Counted from the first letter of the stretch, positions 25,998 through 35,881 are shown. The stretch is DNA of 64,000 nt from Pontixanthobacter aquaemixtae (GCF_009827395.1 NZ_WTYX01000002.1:744001-808000), one strand, 5' to 3'. Made by a program: numbers and translations. Notes: a model not told the origin generated them from the sequence alone.

Positions 25998-26915
25998 TTA
26001 GTCAAACAGGATCTTCGACAAGCGTCGGCGGGTTGCGCTGACCCATTCGTCTTCGAGTCCGACCGCTTCAAATATCTGCAGCAATTTGGTGCGCGCCGCG
26101 CTGTCATTCCACTCGCGGTCGGCCCTGACCATTTCCAAAAGAGTATCGGCGGCGTCATCGCGCTGTCCCGCGGCAAAGGCGGCTTCGGCGAAGGCAAGCC
26201 GCGCGTCCATATCCGCCGGTTCGGCCTCAGCTACCGCGCGGAGCTTCGCCAACTCGCCATCGTCAACCTGCGTTGCTGCAAGTTCGAGCGCAGACAAAGC
26301 CTGCTGCACTGCCGGATCCTCTTTGATCTCCGGCTGCAAAGCATCGGCAATCGCTTGCGCTTCGTCAGCTCTGCCGCCGGCCACGAATGAGCGAATCAGC
26401 CCGGCATGTGCAGCGGCATTGTCGGGTGCCATTTCGACGACTTGCATAAAGACGCCGGCGGCGCGTTCTGCGTCGCCTTCGGCCAGCACCTGCTCCGCCA
26501 TGGTGATGAATTGCTCGACATCGGGGGCCTGCTGCCCGCCATCTCCGCCCGCTTGCAGCGGAAGCTTCGCGATCAATTGGTCGAGCACTTCCTTCATTTG
26601 CGATTCGCTGCGTGCCTGCGTCAGATCGGCGACGGGTTGCCCCTGGAACATTGCATAGACGGTGGGGATCGATTGGACCTGGAACTGGCTCGCGATGAAC
26701 TTTTCTTCGTCAACGTCCACTTTGACCAGAACAACGCCCTTATCGGCATATTCGGCGGCGACTTTTTCCAGCATCGGCGCCAGCGCTTTGCATGGTCCGC
26801 ACCATTCGGCCCAGAAATCGAGGATGACCAGCTTGGTCATCGATGGTTCGACGACATCGGTTTTAAACCGCTCAACCGCTTTCTGTTCGTCGATATTGAG
26901 GCCCATGCTTGCCAA
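25998..26915 (-). CDS. cnoX: Thioredoxin-TPR chaperedoxin (CnoX/YbbN type)
   Basis: A 305-residue protein with a thioredoxin domain (WCGPC at residues 38-42, cis-Pro in SIPTVYAM) followed by TPR-like helical repeats (about 145-300). Members protect proteins from oxidation and pass them to GroEL or DnaK; unlike the E. coli form this one keeps both active-site cysteines, so it may also reduce disulfides. AAGGAG lies seven bases before TTG 26915, which supports that start over ATG 26906. Confidence 0.9.
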   Translation of the reverse strand: MASMGLNIDEQKAVERFKTDVVEPSMTKLVILDFWAEWCGPCKALAPMLEKVAAEYADKGVVLVKVDVDEEKFIASQFQVQSIPTVYAMFQGQPVADLTQARSESQMKEVLDQLIAKLPLQAGGDGGQQAPDVEQFITMAEQVLAEGDAERAAGVFMQVVEMAPDNAAAHAGLIRSFVAGGRADEAQAIADALQPEIKEDPAVQQALSALELAATQVDDGELAKLRAVAEAEPADMDARLAFAEAAFAAGQRDDAADTLLEMVRADREWNDSAARTKLLQIFEAVGLEDEWVSATRRRLSKILFD

Positions 26916-27041
26916 GATCCGGCTCCTTACTATGGATTTGTCTGTGCGCTATGTGGTGCTTCTAACCGATTTGTGAAGGGCGAAACAGGGCCGGGGCACA
27001 GAGTATTACCAGACCCTTTCACAAGCGCATTTTTGGCCTTG

Positions 27042-27072
27042 CGGGGCAGCGAAACCGCTGCTAGTTGCCCGC
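27042..27072. other. Strong hairpin between cnoX and tRNA-Gly
   Basis: GCAGCG-AAAC-CGCTGC (27047-27062) is a perfect 6-bp hairpin, nested in a looser GCGGG...CCCGC stem. No T-run follows on either strand, so it is not a standard terminator. It lies between the cnoX start and the tRNA gene. Its role is unknown. Confidence 0.35.
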
Positions 27073-27134
27073 TTCCCCACCGAGGGATGATGATTCATCT
27101 GCTTCGGGGCCGGTTATCCGGAAACGTCTAGTGA

Positions 27135-27209
27135 GCGGGCGTAGCTCAGGGGTAGAGCACAACCTTGCCAAGGTTGGGGTCGGGCGTTCGAATCGCCTCG
27201 CCCGCTCCA
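27135..27209 (+). tRNA. tRNA-Gly (anticodon GCC)
   Basis: A full cloverleaf is readable: acceptor GCGGGCG pairs with CGCCCGC, D-arm GCTCAGGGGTAGAGC, anticodon stem CAACC/GGTTG around loop TTGCCAA with anticodon GCC at 27167-27169, and T-arm with GTTCGAATC. The discriminator is T and the 3' CCA is encoded (27207-27209). It is a single tRNA gene with no integrase nearby. Confidence 0.97.
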
Positions 27210-27316
27210 GTTTCTTTTCACATCGCGAAGATCATTGCTCCGGATCCGCATTGCGGCTGCCGGAAAGAGCCGTTCATGGATCGCTAGCAACCTTTCGTCG
27301 ATATGAGGCGTTGCAA

Positions 27317-27361
27317 TGTGATGCTATATCGTTATGGGGCGCGATACGTTGTATCATTATG
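27317..27361. promoter_or_regulatory. Candidate Zur/Fur-type operator region
   Basis: Just upstream of the TonB receptor gene, GATAC-GTT-GTATC (27343-27355) is a perfect inverted repeat, followed by ATTAT. A second AT-rich motif, GATGCTATATCGTTAT, lies at 27320-27335. Both resemble Fur-superfamily sites, and ZnuD-type receptors are usually repressed by Zur. The match is by eye only. Confidence 0.35.
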
Positions 27362-27376
27362 TGAGTTTCCTACCCG

Positions 27377-29557
27377 ATGTCAAAACTGTCTGTCCGTTTG
27401 TTGTTGAGCACTGCGCTGGTCCCCTCGCTTGCCATGATTGTGGCTGCCCCGGCGGCGGCGCAAGATCAGGGGGCCGATGAAACGGCCGACGAGCGGGTCG
27501 AGGATGATTTCCACGATCGGCGGGTCAATGCAGCCGGTGAAATCGTGGTCACAGCTGCTGGTGTGACCCAGCTCGACATATTGGCGGGCAGCGCAATCCT
27601 CGAAACCAACGATCTTCAGCGCAATCTTGACGGGCAATTGGGCACGGTTCTGGAGAAGCTCCCGGGCGTTGCGTCGTCGGGCTTTTCTCCCGGCGCCTCG
27701 CGTCCGATCCTGCGCGGCTTTTCGGGTGAGCGGGTGAAAGTGCTGGTCGACGGAATCGGTGCAATCGATGCGTCCAACACTTCGGATGACCACGCCGTTT
27801 CAATTGATCCGCTGACCGCCGAACGGATCGAAGTGCTGCGCGGCCCGGCGGTCATTCTTTATGGTAGTCAGGCCATTGGTGGTGCAGTCAATGTGATCGA
27901 CAAACGTATCCCGCAGCGCGTGCCGAACGAGCCATTCCATCTCGATACGATCATCACCGCCGATACAGCTTCCAATTTGCTGCAGGGCGGGGCCTCGCTC
28001 GACGTTCCGATCGGGCCCAATTTTGTTGTCCATATGAACGGATCCTATCGCAACAGCGACGATATCGACGTGCCTGGCTTTACCGCTTCGTCCGCATTGC
28101 GCGCAGACTTGCTTGCAGATGCGGTAGAGGAGGAGGACGAAGGCGAATTTGAAGAGGCCGAAGAGCTTCGCGAAGCTGCCAACCAAAGCGGCTTTCTTCC
28201 AAATAGCGGCGTAGAAACCTGGAGCGGCGATATCGGCTTCGCTGTGTTTGCCGGCGAAAGCAATCTGGGCGCATCTTTCGGCATGTATGGCACGCTCTAT
28301 GGTGTTCCCGGACGTCCGGGCGCGGGCCACCATCATGGGGAAGAAGAAGGCGGCGAAGGCGAAGCAGAAGAAGAGGAAGGCGAAGAACTCGTCACCATCG
28401 ACCTGCGCCAATATCGCGCCGATCTTCGCGGTAAACTGGCCTTTGGCGGCGGAATCTTTTCGGAATTGCGCACCCGCGTCGGTTACAGCGATTACACCCA
28501 TACCGAATTCGAGGGCGACGCGGTTGGGACCGTTTTCGAAGTACAAGGCATCGAAGCGCGCGCAGAGCTGGTCCAGACGCCGCAAGACAATTGGCGCGGC
28601 TCGATCGGGCTCCAATATACTTTCCGCGATTTCAAAGCGATCGGCGAAGAAGCATTCGTCGCGCCGAACAGGACCAACCAGATCGCGCTGTCCGGCCTGC
28701 AGGAATTTGAACTGACCGACAATGTCCAGCTCGAAGGCGCGCTGCGCTATGAAAAGACCGATGTCAGTTCCAACGCGTTGGGGGTCGAGCGCGACTACGG
28801 CACTGTGTCAGGCGCGATTTCTCTCGCCTATGAGACCAATGACGGCCTTCGATTTGGTGTAACGGGATCGCGCGCCGAACGGGCACCAGCGGCGGAAGAG
28901 CTGTTCTCGAACGGACCGCATATTGCCACCCAGGCATTCGAAATCGGCGACATCAATCTTGATACCGAGAAAGCATGGGGCGTCGAGGCATTCGTCAGAG
29001 GAAATGTCGGACCTGCCAGCGTCAACTTCGCGGTGTTCCACAATGCGTTCGACGATTACATTTTCCTCGCGGGGACCGGTCTCGAAGAAGATGATCTTCC
29101 GGTTTTCCAGTTCCTTCAAGATGACGCAAATTACTTCGGGATCGAAGGCCAGGTGACCATGCCGCTGGTGGATAGCGGGCCGTTTACTCTGCTTGCCGAT
29201 TTGCGCGGCGATTACATCAAAGCAGAGCTTTCTGACGGCACACCGTTGCCGCGCATTCCGGCGCTCAATTTCCTCGGCGCGCTAGAGGCGCAAACCAGCC
29301 AGATTGATGGCCGCATCGAGGCCCAGTGGTTTGATAGCCAGAACGATGTCGCGCCATTCGAAACACCCACCGACAGCTTCACGCTGGTCAATGCCTCGAT
29401 CGCGTGGCGGCCGCTCAAATATCGTTCGAACATCACAGTGATGCTGCAAGCAGACAATATCTTCGATGTCGAAGGGCGCCGGCACACCAGCTTCACCAAA
29501 GACTTTGTCCCCAATATCGGGCGCAATTTCAAAGTGAGCGTGCGGACCAGTTTCTGA
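27377..29557 (+). CDS. TonB-dependent outer membrane receptor, ZnuD-like
   Basis: A 726-residue receptor with a signal peptide (cleaved after AAPAAAQ), a plug domain (about 55-170, with GFSPGASRPILRGFSGERVKVLVDG and VEVLRGPA-like IEVLRGPAVILYGS) and a beta-barrel ending in Phe (VSVRTSF). A surface loop carries His318-His320 followed by about 20 mostly Glu/Gly residues, and an earlier acidic run lies near residue 250. His/acidic loops of this kind mark zinc receptors of the ZnuD type, so zinc is the likely substrate; copper or another metal is possible. It is a single gene downstream of candidate Fur-family operators. Confidence 0.85.
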   Translation: MSKLSVRLLLSTALVPSLAMIVAAPAAAQDQGADETADERVEDDFHDRRVNAAGEIVVTAAGVTQLDILAGSAILETNDLQRNLDGQLGTVLEKLPGVASSGFSPGASRPILRGFSGERVKVLVDGIGAIDASNTSDDHAVSIDPLTAERIEVLRGPAVILYGSQAIGGAVNVIDKRIPQRVPNEPFHLDTIITADTASNLLQGGASLDVPIGPNFVVHMNGSYRNSDDIDVPGFTASSALRADLLADAVEEEDEGEFEEAEELREAANQSGFLPNSGVETWSGDIGFAVFAGESNLGASFGMYGTLYGVPGRPGAGHHHGEEEGGEGEAEEEEGEELVTIDLRQYRADLRGKLAFGGGIFSELRTRVGYSDYTHTEFEGDAVGTVFEVQGIEARAELVQTPQDNWRGSIGLQYTFRDFKAIGEEAFVAPNRTNQIALSGLQEFELTDNVQLEGALRYEKTDVSSNALGVERDYGTVSGAISLAYETNDGLRFGVTGSRAERAPAAEELFSNGPHIATQAFEIGDINLDTEKAWGVEAFVRGNVGPASVNFAVFHNAFDDYIFLAGTGLEEDDLPVFQFLQDDANYFGIEGQVTMPLVDSGPFTLLADLRGDYIKAELSDGTPLPRIPALNFLGALEAQTSQIDGRIEAQWFDSQNDVAPFETPTDSFTLVNASIAWRPLKYRSNITVMLQADNIFDVEGRRHTSFTKDFVPNIGRNFKVSVRTSF

Positions 29558-29592
29558 CCGCTTTGGGCGGGCCTCTCCCGGCAGCGTCGAGA

Positions 29593-30774
29593 TCAGCTTT
29601 CAAGCGCGAAACTGATCTCGGCGTTGTCCTGCAGGCGTTTGACCAGATGTTCGCCAAGGAATGATCCGGGCGTTCCCACACCGCCATCGACTTTGCTCGC
29701 GAGCAAAGCGATGCCGGTCTCTGCGATCATGCGGCTGGTGGAGCCATAGCCCGGATCATAGCGGCCTTTGACGCCGTAGCGGATGATTTCGCCATCTTCC
29801 ATTTCGCCCACGAACAGCACATCGTAATGGCCGTTTGCGCGTTCTTCCGCGCTGGGCCCTTCGCCCGGTTTGGGAGGCTTGGCACCGAACGGGTTCTTGA
29901 GCATTTCGGTTGCCGCTTTGGCAGCCTTTTCACCCAATTCGCCCGCGCTGGTGAGCATCATCTCGTCATATTTGAAATCTTCGCCATAGGGATGGCCAAG
30001 CAGGAAGTTGGTGCGGTGCACATTCTTGGTGTTGATCGTCGCCATGATGAAGGGCGCGGCCCATTTGCCGATCGTCTCGTCATATTCGGGGACCAGACCC
30101 ATTGGCTGGTCCGGTCCTTCAAATCCCGGTGTAAGGCCGAAGGGGCTTTGCAAGACCGAGATCAGTTTGGGGTTCTTGGCGACCGATTTCATCGTCGCGG
30201 TCAAGCTGGCGGCGGTCCCGCCTGAAAATGTCCCTACCATTGATCGCACGCGGCCCTTTACGCGCGGCGCAGGCTTGCCGAATTTCGCAATCGCTTCCTT
30301 CTGCAGCATGTAAACACCAAGATCGAAAGGGATCGAATCGAAGCCTGAAGAGAAGCAGATCCGCGCGCCGCTGGCTTTCGCGGCCTCATGATGTTCGTTG
30401 ATCTTCTCGTGCATCCAGCCGGGTTCGCCGCACAGATCGGCATAGTCGGTCCCCGTCTCTACGCAGGCGGTGACCAGCGCATCGCCATAAAGCTGGTACG
30501 GGCCGACAGTTGTCAGGACGACCTTGGTGCGTTCGCACATTGCTTTCAAACTGGCCGGATCGTCCGAATTGGCAACGATCAGCGCGGTGTCGGCAGGCAC
30601 GCCGATTTCGTCGCGCACTTCCTGCAATTTGGTCAGGCTGCGCCCCGCCATCGCCCATTGCGGCTCGTCATCGAGCTCATTGTAATGTTGGTGCAAATAC
30701 TCGGCGACAAGGCGTCCGGTATAGCCGGTCGCGCCATAAATTATAATGTCGAATTCGCGCTCTGACTTGCTCAT
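29593..30774 (-). CDS. Saccharopine dehydrogenase-like oxidoreductase
   Basis: A 393-residue protein with an N-terminal NAD(P)-binding fold (IIIYGATGYTGRLVAEYL at residues about 10-27; VLTTVGPYQLYG) and the long C-terminal domain of the saccharopine dehydrogenase/trans-acting enoyl reductase group. FSSGFDSIPFDLGVY and MVGTFSGGTAASL are typical. In mycobacteria relatives reduce enoyl groups in lipid synthesis; here the substrate is unknown. The start has an AAGGAGAG ribosome site. It converges on the TonB receptor gene. Confidence 0.85.
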   Translation of the reverse strand: MSKSEREFDIIIYGATGYTGRLVAEYLHQHYNELDDEPQWAMAGRSLTKLQEVRDEIGVPADTALIVANSDDPASLKAMCERTKVVLTTVGPYQLYGDALVTACVETGTDYADLCGEPGWMHEKINEHHEAAKASGARICFSSGFDSIPFDLGVYMLQKEAIAKFGKPAPRVKGRVRSMVGTFSGGTAASLTATMKSVAKNPKLISVLQSPFGLTPGFEGPDQPMGLVPEYDETIGKWAAPFIMATINTKNVHRTNFLLGHPYGEDFKYDEMMLTSAGELGEKAAKAATEMLKNPFGAKPPKPGEGPSAEERANGHYDVLFVGEMEDGEIIRYGVKGRYDPGYGSTSRMIAETGIALLASKVDGGVGTPGSFLGEHLVKRLQDNAEISFALES

Positions 30775-30871
30775 GCTGTCTCTCCTTTCCTGCCTGAATG
30801 CGCGTGCAAAGCAGGAGAGTCAAAGACGTAACGGCATCGCGGAGTTCAGGACGAATTCCTGCCCGTTTCTG

Positions 30872-31426
30872 TCACAGTTTTGGCAGCGTCACGCCTCTTT
30901 GCCCCATATATTTGCCCGCGCGGTCGGCATAGGTGACCTCGGGGCGTTCGTTGCCTTGCAGGAACAGGAACTGGCACGCGCCTTCATTGGCATAGATTTT
31001 CGCTGGCAGCGGGGTCGTGTTCGAAAATTCCAGCGTCACGTGGCCCTCCCAGCCCGGCTCCAGCGGGGTCACGTTCACGATAATCCCGCAGCGCGCATAG
31101 GTGCTTTTGCCCAAACAGATCACCAGCACATCTTCGGGGATGCGGAAATATTCGACTGTGCGGGCAAGCGCGAAGGAATTGGGCGGGATGATGCAGACAT
31201 CCGTTTCGCGATCGACAAAGTTCTTCGGGTCGAATTCCTTGGGATCGACCACGCTGCTGTCGACATTGGTGAAAATCTTGAATTCGGGCGCGACGCGCGC
31301 GTCATAACCGAAAGAGCTGAGCCCGTAGGAAATATTGCCGTCGCGCCGCTGCGCTTCGACGAAGGGCTCAATCATGCCCTTTTCCTGAGCTGCGGACCGT
31401 ATCCATTTATCGCTGAGAATCGCCAT
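30872..31426 (-). CDS. dcd: dCTP deaminase
   Basis: A 184-residue enzyme that converts dCTP to dUTP for thymidylate synthesis. Landmarks are [14 protein letters not shown]-like [52 protein letters not shown] with the catalytic Glu, and the C-terminal [15 protein letters not shown] 31426 gives the family's usual start. It is transcribed alone on the minus strand downstream of the 31503 gene. Confidence 0.95.
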   Translation of the reverse strand: MAILSDKWIRSAAQEKGMIEPFVEAQRRDGNISYGLSSFGYDARVAPEFKIFTNVDSSVVDPKEFDPKNFVDRETDVCIIPPNSFALARTVEYFRIPEDVLVICLGKSTYARCGIIVNVTPLEPGWEGHVTLEFSNTTPLPAKIYANEGACQFLFLQGNERPEVTYADRAGKYMGQRGVTLPKL

Positions 31427-31502
31427 GGCCGAGTGATTCCCCACTTATGCGTGCGGGGCAAGCAGCAGAGCCCGCTTTTCCCCTCTGATGATCGCGATCA
31501 AG

Positions 31503-32048
31503 CTAGCGGATACGCTTTGCACCAAGCTGCGGATTTTGCGCGGCGATGTGGTTGAGCCACTTTTTCGGGCGGCGCAGCATGTTTTTCGGATAGTCCACTT
31601 TGAGCCCGGCAATCTGCGCCATCGCTCCGACAAAATGGATGCAATTGCGCGTGTCGAGATCGTAATATTTGCCCGGAGCATCGCGCCATTTGCGCATGGT
31701 CGCGCGGACTTTGCCAACCTGTGCATCGGTTAGGGTCACGGTGAAATGGACGTTGGTTTTCTGGATATAGCTGGCGTTCTCGACCTGTATGTCATGCTCG
31801 ACCGGGCCATTGAGGATGGCGGTGGTGACTTTCTTGGCGGTGAAGCCGTAATTTTCTTCGACTTTGGTGCCGTCCTGCATCGTGCCCGACAGCCGCACGA
31901 AAGTATGCGGGTAACGCCCGAACAAGACAGAGCCGTTGAAACTGTGAAAGGCCATTTTCACTTCGGCAGCGGCAGGCAGCGACCAACCCGACAGAACGAG
32001 TGCAATGGCAAGCGTCACCAGGCGGAACAGGGCTTTCAATCGGGTCAT
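31503..32048 (-). CDS. Exported protein, possible papain-like fold
   Basis: A 181-residue protein with a signal peptide (LVLSGWSLPAAAE). A Phe-Gly-Arg-Tyr-Pro-His-Thr-Phe segment and a later YYDLDTRNCIHFVGAMA give a His and a Cys in an order seen in NlpC/P60 and LRAT-like papain folds (Cys preceded by Asn, followed by a helix). I cannot name the family. ATG 32048 starts the signal peptide; the frame extends further but without coding character. It lies 50 bp downstream of putA on the same strand. Confidence 0.6.
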   Translation of the reverse strand: MTRLKALFRLVTLAIALVLSGWSLPAAAEVKMAFHSFNGSVLFGRYPHTFVRLSGTMQDGTKVEENYGFTAKKVTTAILNGPVEHDIQVENASYIQKTNVHFTVTLTDAQVGKVRATMRKWRDAPGKYYDLDTRNCIHFVGAMAQIAGLKVDYPKNMLRRPKKWLNHIAAQNPQLGAKRIR

Positions 32049-32098
32049 AATGCGTTCTCTAATACCCAACCAACGGCGCGCGCAATGAAATCCTCTGC

Positions 32099-35000
32099 CT
32101 AACTCGCCAGCAGGCTCGCATTGCCGCCTGCCGCCGTGGTGTCGATGCACACGACGCGTTCGGTGGCGAAGCGCGCGACATAATGCGGTCCGCCGGCTTT
32201 GGGGCCAGTGCCCGACAGGCCTTCCCCGCCGAATGGCTGGCTTTCCACCACCGCGCCGATCTGGTTGCGGTTGACGTAGAAATTGCCAACCCGGGCGCGC
32301 GCTTCAACAAAGCGCCGTGTCTCCTCGATCCGGCTGTGCAGCCCCAAGGTCAGGCCAAAACCGGTTGCGTTTATATCGTCGATTATTTGCCCAAGCTGGT
32401 CACCGCCAAACCGCGCAACATGCAGGACCGGGCCGAAATTCTCCCGTTTCAGATCCAGAATGGAATCAAGCTCGATAATCGTCGGCGCGACAAAACAGCC
32501 TGCGCCGGTCCCTTTGGGCAGCTTGCGCCGCCAGACTCTGCGCCCGGCTTTCTTGCGGCGCGCAATATGGCGTTCAAGAGCGGCCTTTGCATCCGGATCA
32601 ATCACCGGCCCGACATCGACTTTGAGCTGCACCGGATCGCCGATCTCGAGCGCTTCGAACGCGCCCTGGATCATTGCCAATGTCTCGTCATAGATGTCGT
32701 CCTGCAAATAAAGCATGCGCAGCGCCGAGCAGCGCTGACCGGCGCTCTGGAATGCGCTGGCGACAACATCGCGGGTAACCTGTTCGGGCAGGGCAGAGGA
32801 GTCGACAATCATCGCGTTCTGGCCGCCGGTTTCAGCGATGAAAGTCGCAATCGGCCCTTCGCGCGCGGCGAGAGAGCGGTTGATCGCGCGGGCCGTATCG
32901 GTAGATCCGGTAAAGGCAACGCCCGCCAGCCGCGGATCGCTGGTGATAAATTCGCCAACATCGCCCGCACCGGGCAGCAATTGCAGGACTTTCTCGGGAA
33001 TGCCCGCCTCGTGGCACAGCTTGACCGCGAGCGCGGCGATCAGCGGTGTCTGTTCTGCAGGCTTTGCAACAACGGCGTTGCCCGCTGCGAGCGCCGCTGC
33101 CGCAGGGCCGATAAAGATCGCCAAGGGGAAGTTCCACGGGCTGATCGTGGCGAACACGCCGCGTCCTGCCAGACTAAGCCGGTTTTCCTCGCCCGTGGGA
33201 CCGGGCAGGAGAAACGGCTCGGCACACAAATGGCGCGCTTCGGCAGCGTAATAGCGCAGGAAATCGACCGCCTCGCGCAGTTCCAGCACCGCATCGACCA
33301 AGGTTTTGCCTGCCTCGCGCTGGCACAGCGAAAGAAATTCGTCCGTATGCGCTTCAAAGGCATCGGCCGCAGCTTCGAGCAGGAGCGCGCGTTTCTCTCC
33401 GCCCATTGCATTCCAGCCGGGCTGGATTGCCTCGGCCCGTCCGATGGCCTCCTCGACTTCTTCCTGCAAACTGTCGCGCCGTGTGCCGACTTCGCTGGTC
33501 AGATCCTGCGGCTTGGTAATCGGGGCGATTTCCGCTTCCATTTCTGAGGGGAATGTTGGCTCGGCATGCCAAGAGACAGAAGCCAGTTTCTCCAGCCTCC
33601 CCATCAGCGGTTCGCGGACCAGCGGATCGGACAGATCGATACCGGCGCTGTTGGTCCGGTCGGGGAAAATGTCAGCTGGCAGCGGGATTGCCGGGTTCCG
33701 TTTGGGGTACAGCGCAGCCATTTCCGCAACCGGATCGGTGGCGAGATCTTTGGCGGGCACTTCGGCATCTGCCATGCGGTTGACGAAAGAGGAATTTGCC
33801 CCGTTTTCAAGCAACCGCCGGACAAGATAGGCCAGCAGATCCTTGTGGCTGCCAACGGGGGCGTAAATGCGCACGGGGGTCCGGGCATCTCCCTCCAGCT
33901 TGGCCAGTTCCTCGTAAATATCCTCGCCCATTCCGTGCAGGCGCTGGAATTCAAAATCGGCCTCATGCTTGGCGTCTTCGGCAAGCGCCTTGATTGCGCC
34001 GACCGTATAGGCGTTGTGCGTGGCAAAAGCGGGATAGATCGCGTCGCCTGCATCGATCAGCTTGGACGCGCAGGCGAGATAGGACACGTCGGTCGCGATC
34101 TTGCGGGTAAACACAGGATAATCGGTGTAGCCGCCAACTTGCGATACCTTGATTTCAGTATCCCAATAGGCGCCTTTGACCAGCCGGACCATCAGCCGCC
34201 GGGCATGCCGCCGGGCCAGTTTGACAACCCAGTCGCAAAGCGGCGCAGCGCGTTTTTGATAGGCCTGCACTGCCATTCCGAACCCTTCCCAGCGGGTACC
34301 GTCAGCTCTCACGAAAATCTGGTCGTCGGCCACCAGCGTTTCGATAATATCCATCGATATTTCGAGTCGTTCGGCTTCTTCCGCGTCGATGGTGAAATGC
34401 ATGTTCGCATCGCGCGCCTTGATCGCCAGCGCTTTGAGAATGGGCAGCAGGGCTGCGGTCACTTCCGCTGCATGGGTGAAGAAATATTTGGGGTGCAGGG
34501 CCGACAGTTTGACCGAAATTCCGGGCGATGTGCCAATCCCGCCATCGGTCTCGCTGGCGAGCCGTTCGATCGCCCTTTCATAGGCCACCCGGTACCGTTC
34601 GGCATCGGCATAGGTCATTGCCGCTTCGCCCAGCATGTCGAAGCTGTGCGTCAAGCCTTGCTTGCGTTCGGGCACCGCGCGTTTCAGCGCCTCGCCGATT
34701 GACCGGCCGAAAACAAACTGGCCGCCAAGAATGCGCATCGCCTGCAAAGTCGCTTTGCGGATTACCGGCTCACCCAACCGGTTCATTGTCTGTTTAAAGG
34801 TTTTGGTCATGCCGCGCTGATGTTCTTCGGGCCGCTCCAAAACCTCGCCGGTCAGCATCAAAGAGAACGTCGCCGCATTGACGAAAGTGGAAGAGCTTTC
34901 GCCCAGATGTTCACCCCAGTCGATATCGCCGATTTTGTCGCGGATCAGCATGTCTGCGGTCTCGCTGTCGGGCACGCGCAGCAATGCCTCGGCAAGGCAC

Positions 35001-35233
35001 ATCAGCGCGATGCCTTCTTCGGTGTCGAGACCAAATTGATGGAGAAAGGCATCTATCCCGCTGGCCTTGCGGCGGCGCGCGCCCTCGATCAATTGGATAG
35101 CAATTGCGGCGGATTGGTCATGCAAGTTGGTTGCAGGGGCCGCTTGCTTGATCCGTTCCGCAACGCAGGCATTTTCTTCCTGACGATAAGCCAGACGGAA
35201 TGCAATGCGGTCTAGCGGGGCGGGCCGGGTCAT
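32099..35233 (-). CDS. putA: Bifunctional proline dehydrogenase / glutamate-semialdehyde dehydrogenase
   Basis: A 1044-residue enzyme that oxidises proline to glutamate in two steps. The FAD-dependent proline dehydrogenase barrel occupies about residues 130-500 (GGIGTSPGISVKLSALHPKY, VRLVKGAYWDTEIK, FATHNAYTV). The NAD-dependent aldehyde dehydrogenase half spans about 530-1000, with SPWNFPLAIF, GFTGST-like AFTGSTDTAR, catalytic Glu in ETGGQNAM and catalytic Cys835 in AGQRCSALR. It lacks the ribbon-helix-helix DNA-binding domain of E. coli PutA, so it does not repress its own gene. No Lrp-type regulator is adjacent. Confidence 0.96.
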   Translation of the reverse strand: MTRPAPLDRIAFRLAYRQEENACVAERIKQAAPATNLHDQSAAIAIQLIEGARRRKASGIDAFLHQFGLDTEEGIALMCLAEALLRVPDSETADMLIRDKIGDIDWGEHLGESSSTFVNAATFSLMLTGEVLERPEEHQRGMTKTFKQTMNRLGEPVIRKATLQAMRILGGQFVFGRSIGEALKRAVPERKQGLTHSFDMLGEAAMTYADAERYRVAYERAIERLASETDGGIGTSPGISVKLSALHPKYFFTHAAEVTAALLPILKALAIKARDANMHFTIDAEEAERLEISMDIIETLVADDQIFVRADGTRWEGFGMAVQAYQKRAAPLCDWVVKLARRHARRLMVRLVKGAYWDTEIKVSQVGGYTDYPVFTRKIATDVSYLACASKLIDAGDAIYPAFATHNAYTVGAIKALAEDAKHEADFEFQRLHGMGEDIYEELAKLEGDARTPVRIYAPVGSHKDLLAYLVRRLLENGANSSFVNRMADAEVPAKDLATDPVAEMAALYPKRNPAIPLPADIFPDRTNSAGIDLSDPLVREPLMGRLEKLASVSWHAEPTFPSEMEAEIAPITKPQDLTSEVGTRRDSLQEEVEEAIGRAEAIQPGWNAMGGEKRALLLEAAADAFEAHTDEFLSLCQREAGKTLVDAVLELREAVDFLRYYAAEARHLCAEPFLLPGPTGEENRLSLAGRGVFATISPWNFPLAIFIGPAAAALAAGNAVVAKPAEQTPLIAALAVKLCHEAGIPEKVLQLLPGAGDVGEFITSDPRLAGVAFTGSTDTARAINRSLAAREGPIATFIAETGGQNAMIVDSSALPEQVTRDVVASAFQSAGQRCSALRMLYLQDDIYDETLAMIQGAFEALEIGDPVQLKVDVGPVIDPDAKAALERHIARRKKAGRRVWRRKLPKGTGAGCFVAPTIIELDSILDLKRENFGPVLHVARFGGDQLGQIIDDINATGFGLTLGLHSRIEETRRFVEARARVGNFYVNRNQIGAVVESQPFGGEGLSGTGPKAGGPHYVARFATERVVCIDTTAAGGNASLLAS

Positions 35234-35348
35234 AGGCGACTCAATCTATAGAGGGGTTGGTAATTCTTGGGCGATCTGAACCTAGTTTCAGTTGCAATCA
35301 AGTGGCAGCGTGCGCCATGGCTTTGAAAAGCAAATATGGAGCGGTGCA

Positions 35349-35801
35349 ATGGCAGGACGATTTTTTGACGAATGGCAGGTCGGAGACCGGATCGAACACG
35401 AATTGCGCCGCACGGTGACCGAAACGGACAATCTGCTGTTCACAACGATGACCCACAATCCGCAGCCGCTGCATCTCGACATAGAGGCTGCGAAAGAGTC
35501 GGAATTCGGCAAGATTCTGGTCAATGGCACTTTCACCTTTGCGTTGATGATCGGCCTGTCAGTCGGCGATACGACTGTGGGAACATTGGTTGCCAATCTG
35601 GGATACGACAAAGTGATGATGCCGCACCCTGTGGCAATCGGCGATACGCTTCGCGCGACCAGCGAAGTGGCCGCGCTGAAGGAATCGAAATCGCGGCCCA
35701 ATGCAGGGATCGTTACGTTCCAGCACGAGCTGCTCAACCAAAGAGATGAAGTGGTGTGCAAATGCTCCCGCGCCGCGCTGTTGCTGCGGTCGGGCGCCTG
35801 A
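35349..35801 (+). CDS. MaoC-like hotdog dehydratase
   Basis: A 150-residue hotdog-fold protein of the MaoC group, which hydrates or dehydrates enoyl-CoA thioesters. The catalytic-region motif is THNPQPLHLD with DNLLFTT before it (family: D..N..H). GILVNGTFTFAL-like KILVNGTFTFALMIG follows. GGAG lies seven bases before ATG 35349. It resembles mesaconyl-CoA hydratase-type members, but the substrate is not certain. Confidence 0.83.
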   Translation: MAGRFFDEWQVGDRIEHELRRTVTETDNLLFTTMTHNPQPLHLDIEAAKESEFGKILVNGTFTFALMIGLSVGDTTVGTLVANLGYDKVMMPHPVAIGDTLRATSEVAALKESKSRPNAGIVTFQHELLNQRDEVVCKCSRAALLLRSGA

Positions 35802-35881
35802 CCCGGACTTGACCTGAGCGGAGACTATGGCATCACCAGTGCCACAAGTTTGCGAGGGAATCGCAGCGCAGGAGGGGTGTC

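Noticed and set aside
27135-27209. tRNA-Gly as an attachment site for an integrated element
   Set aside because: No integrase, no duplicated 3' end of the tRNA and normal composition around it.
32183-33547. 454-codon plus-strand frame inside putA
   Set aside because: Antisense shadow of the aldehyde dehydrogenase half of PutA; no ribosome site and no recognisable protein features.
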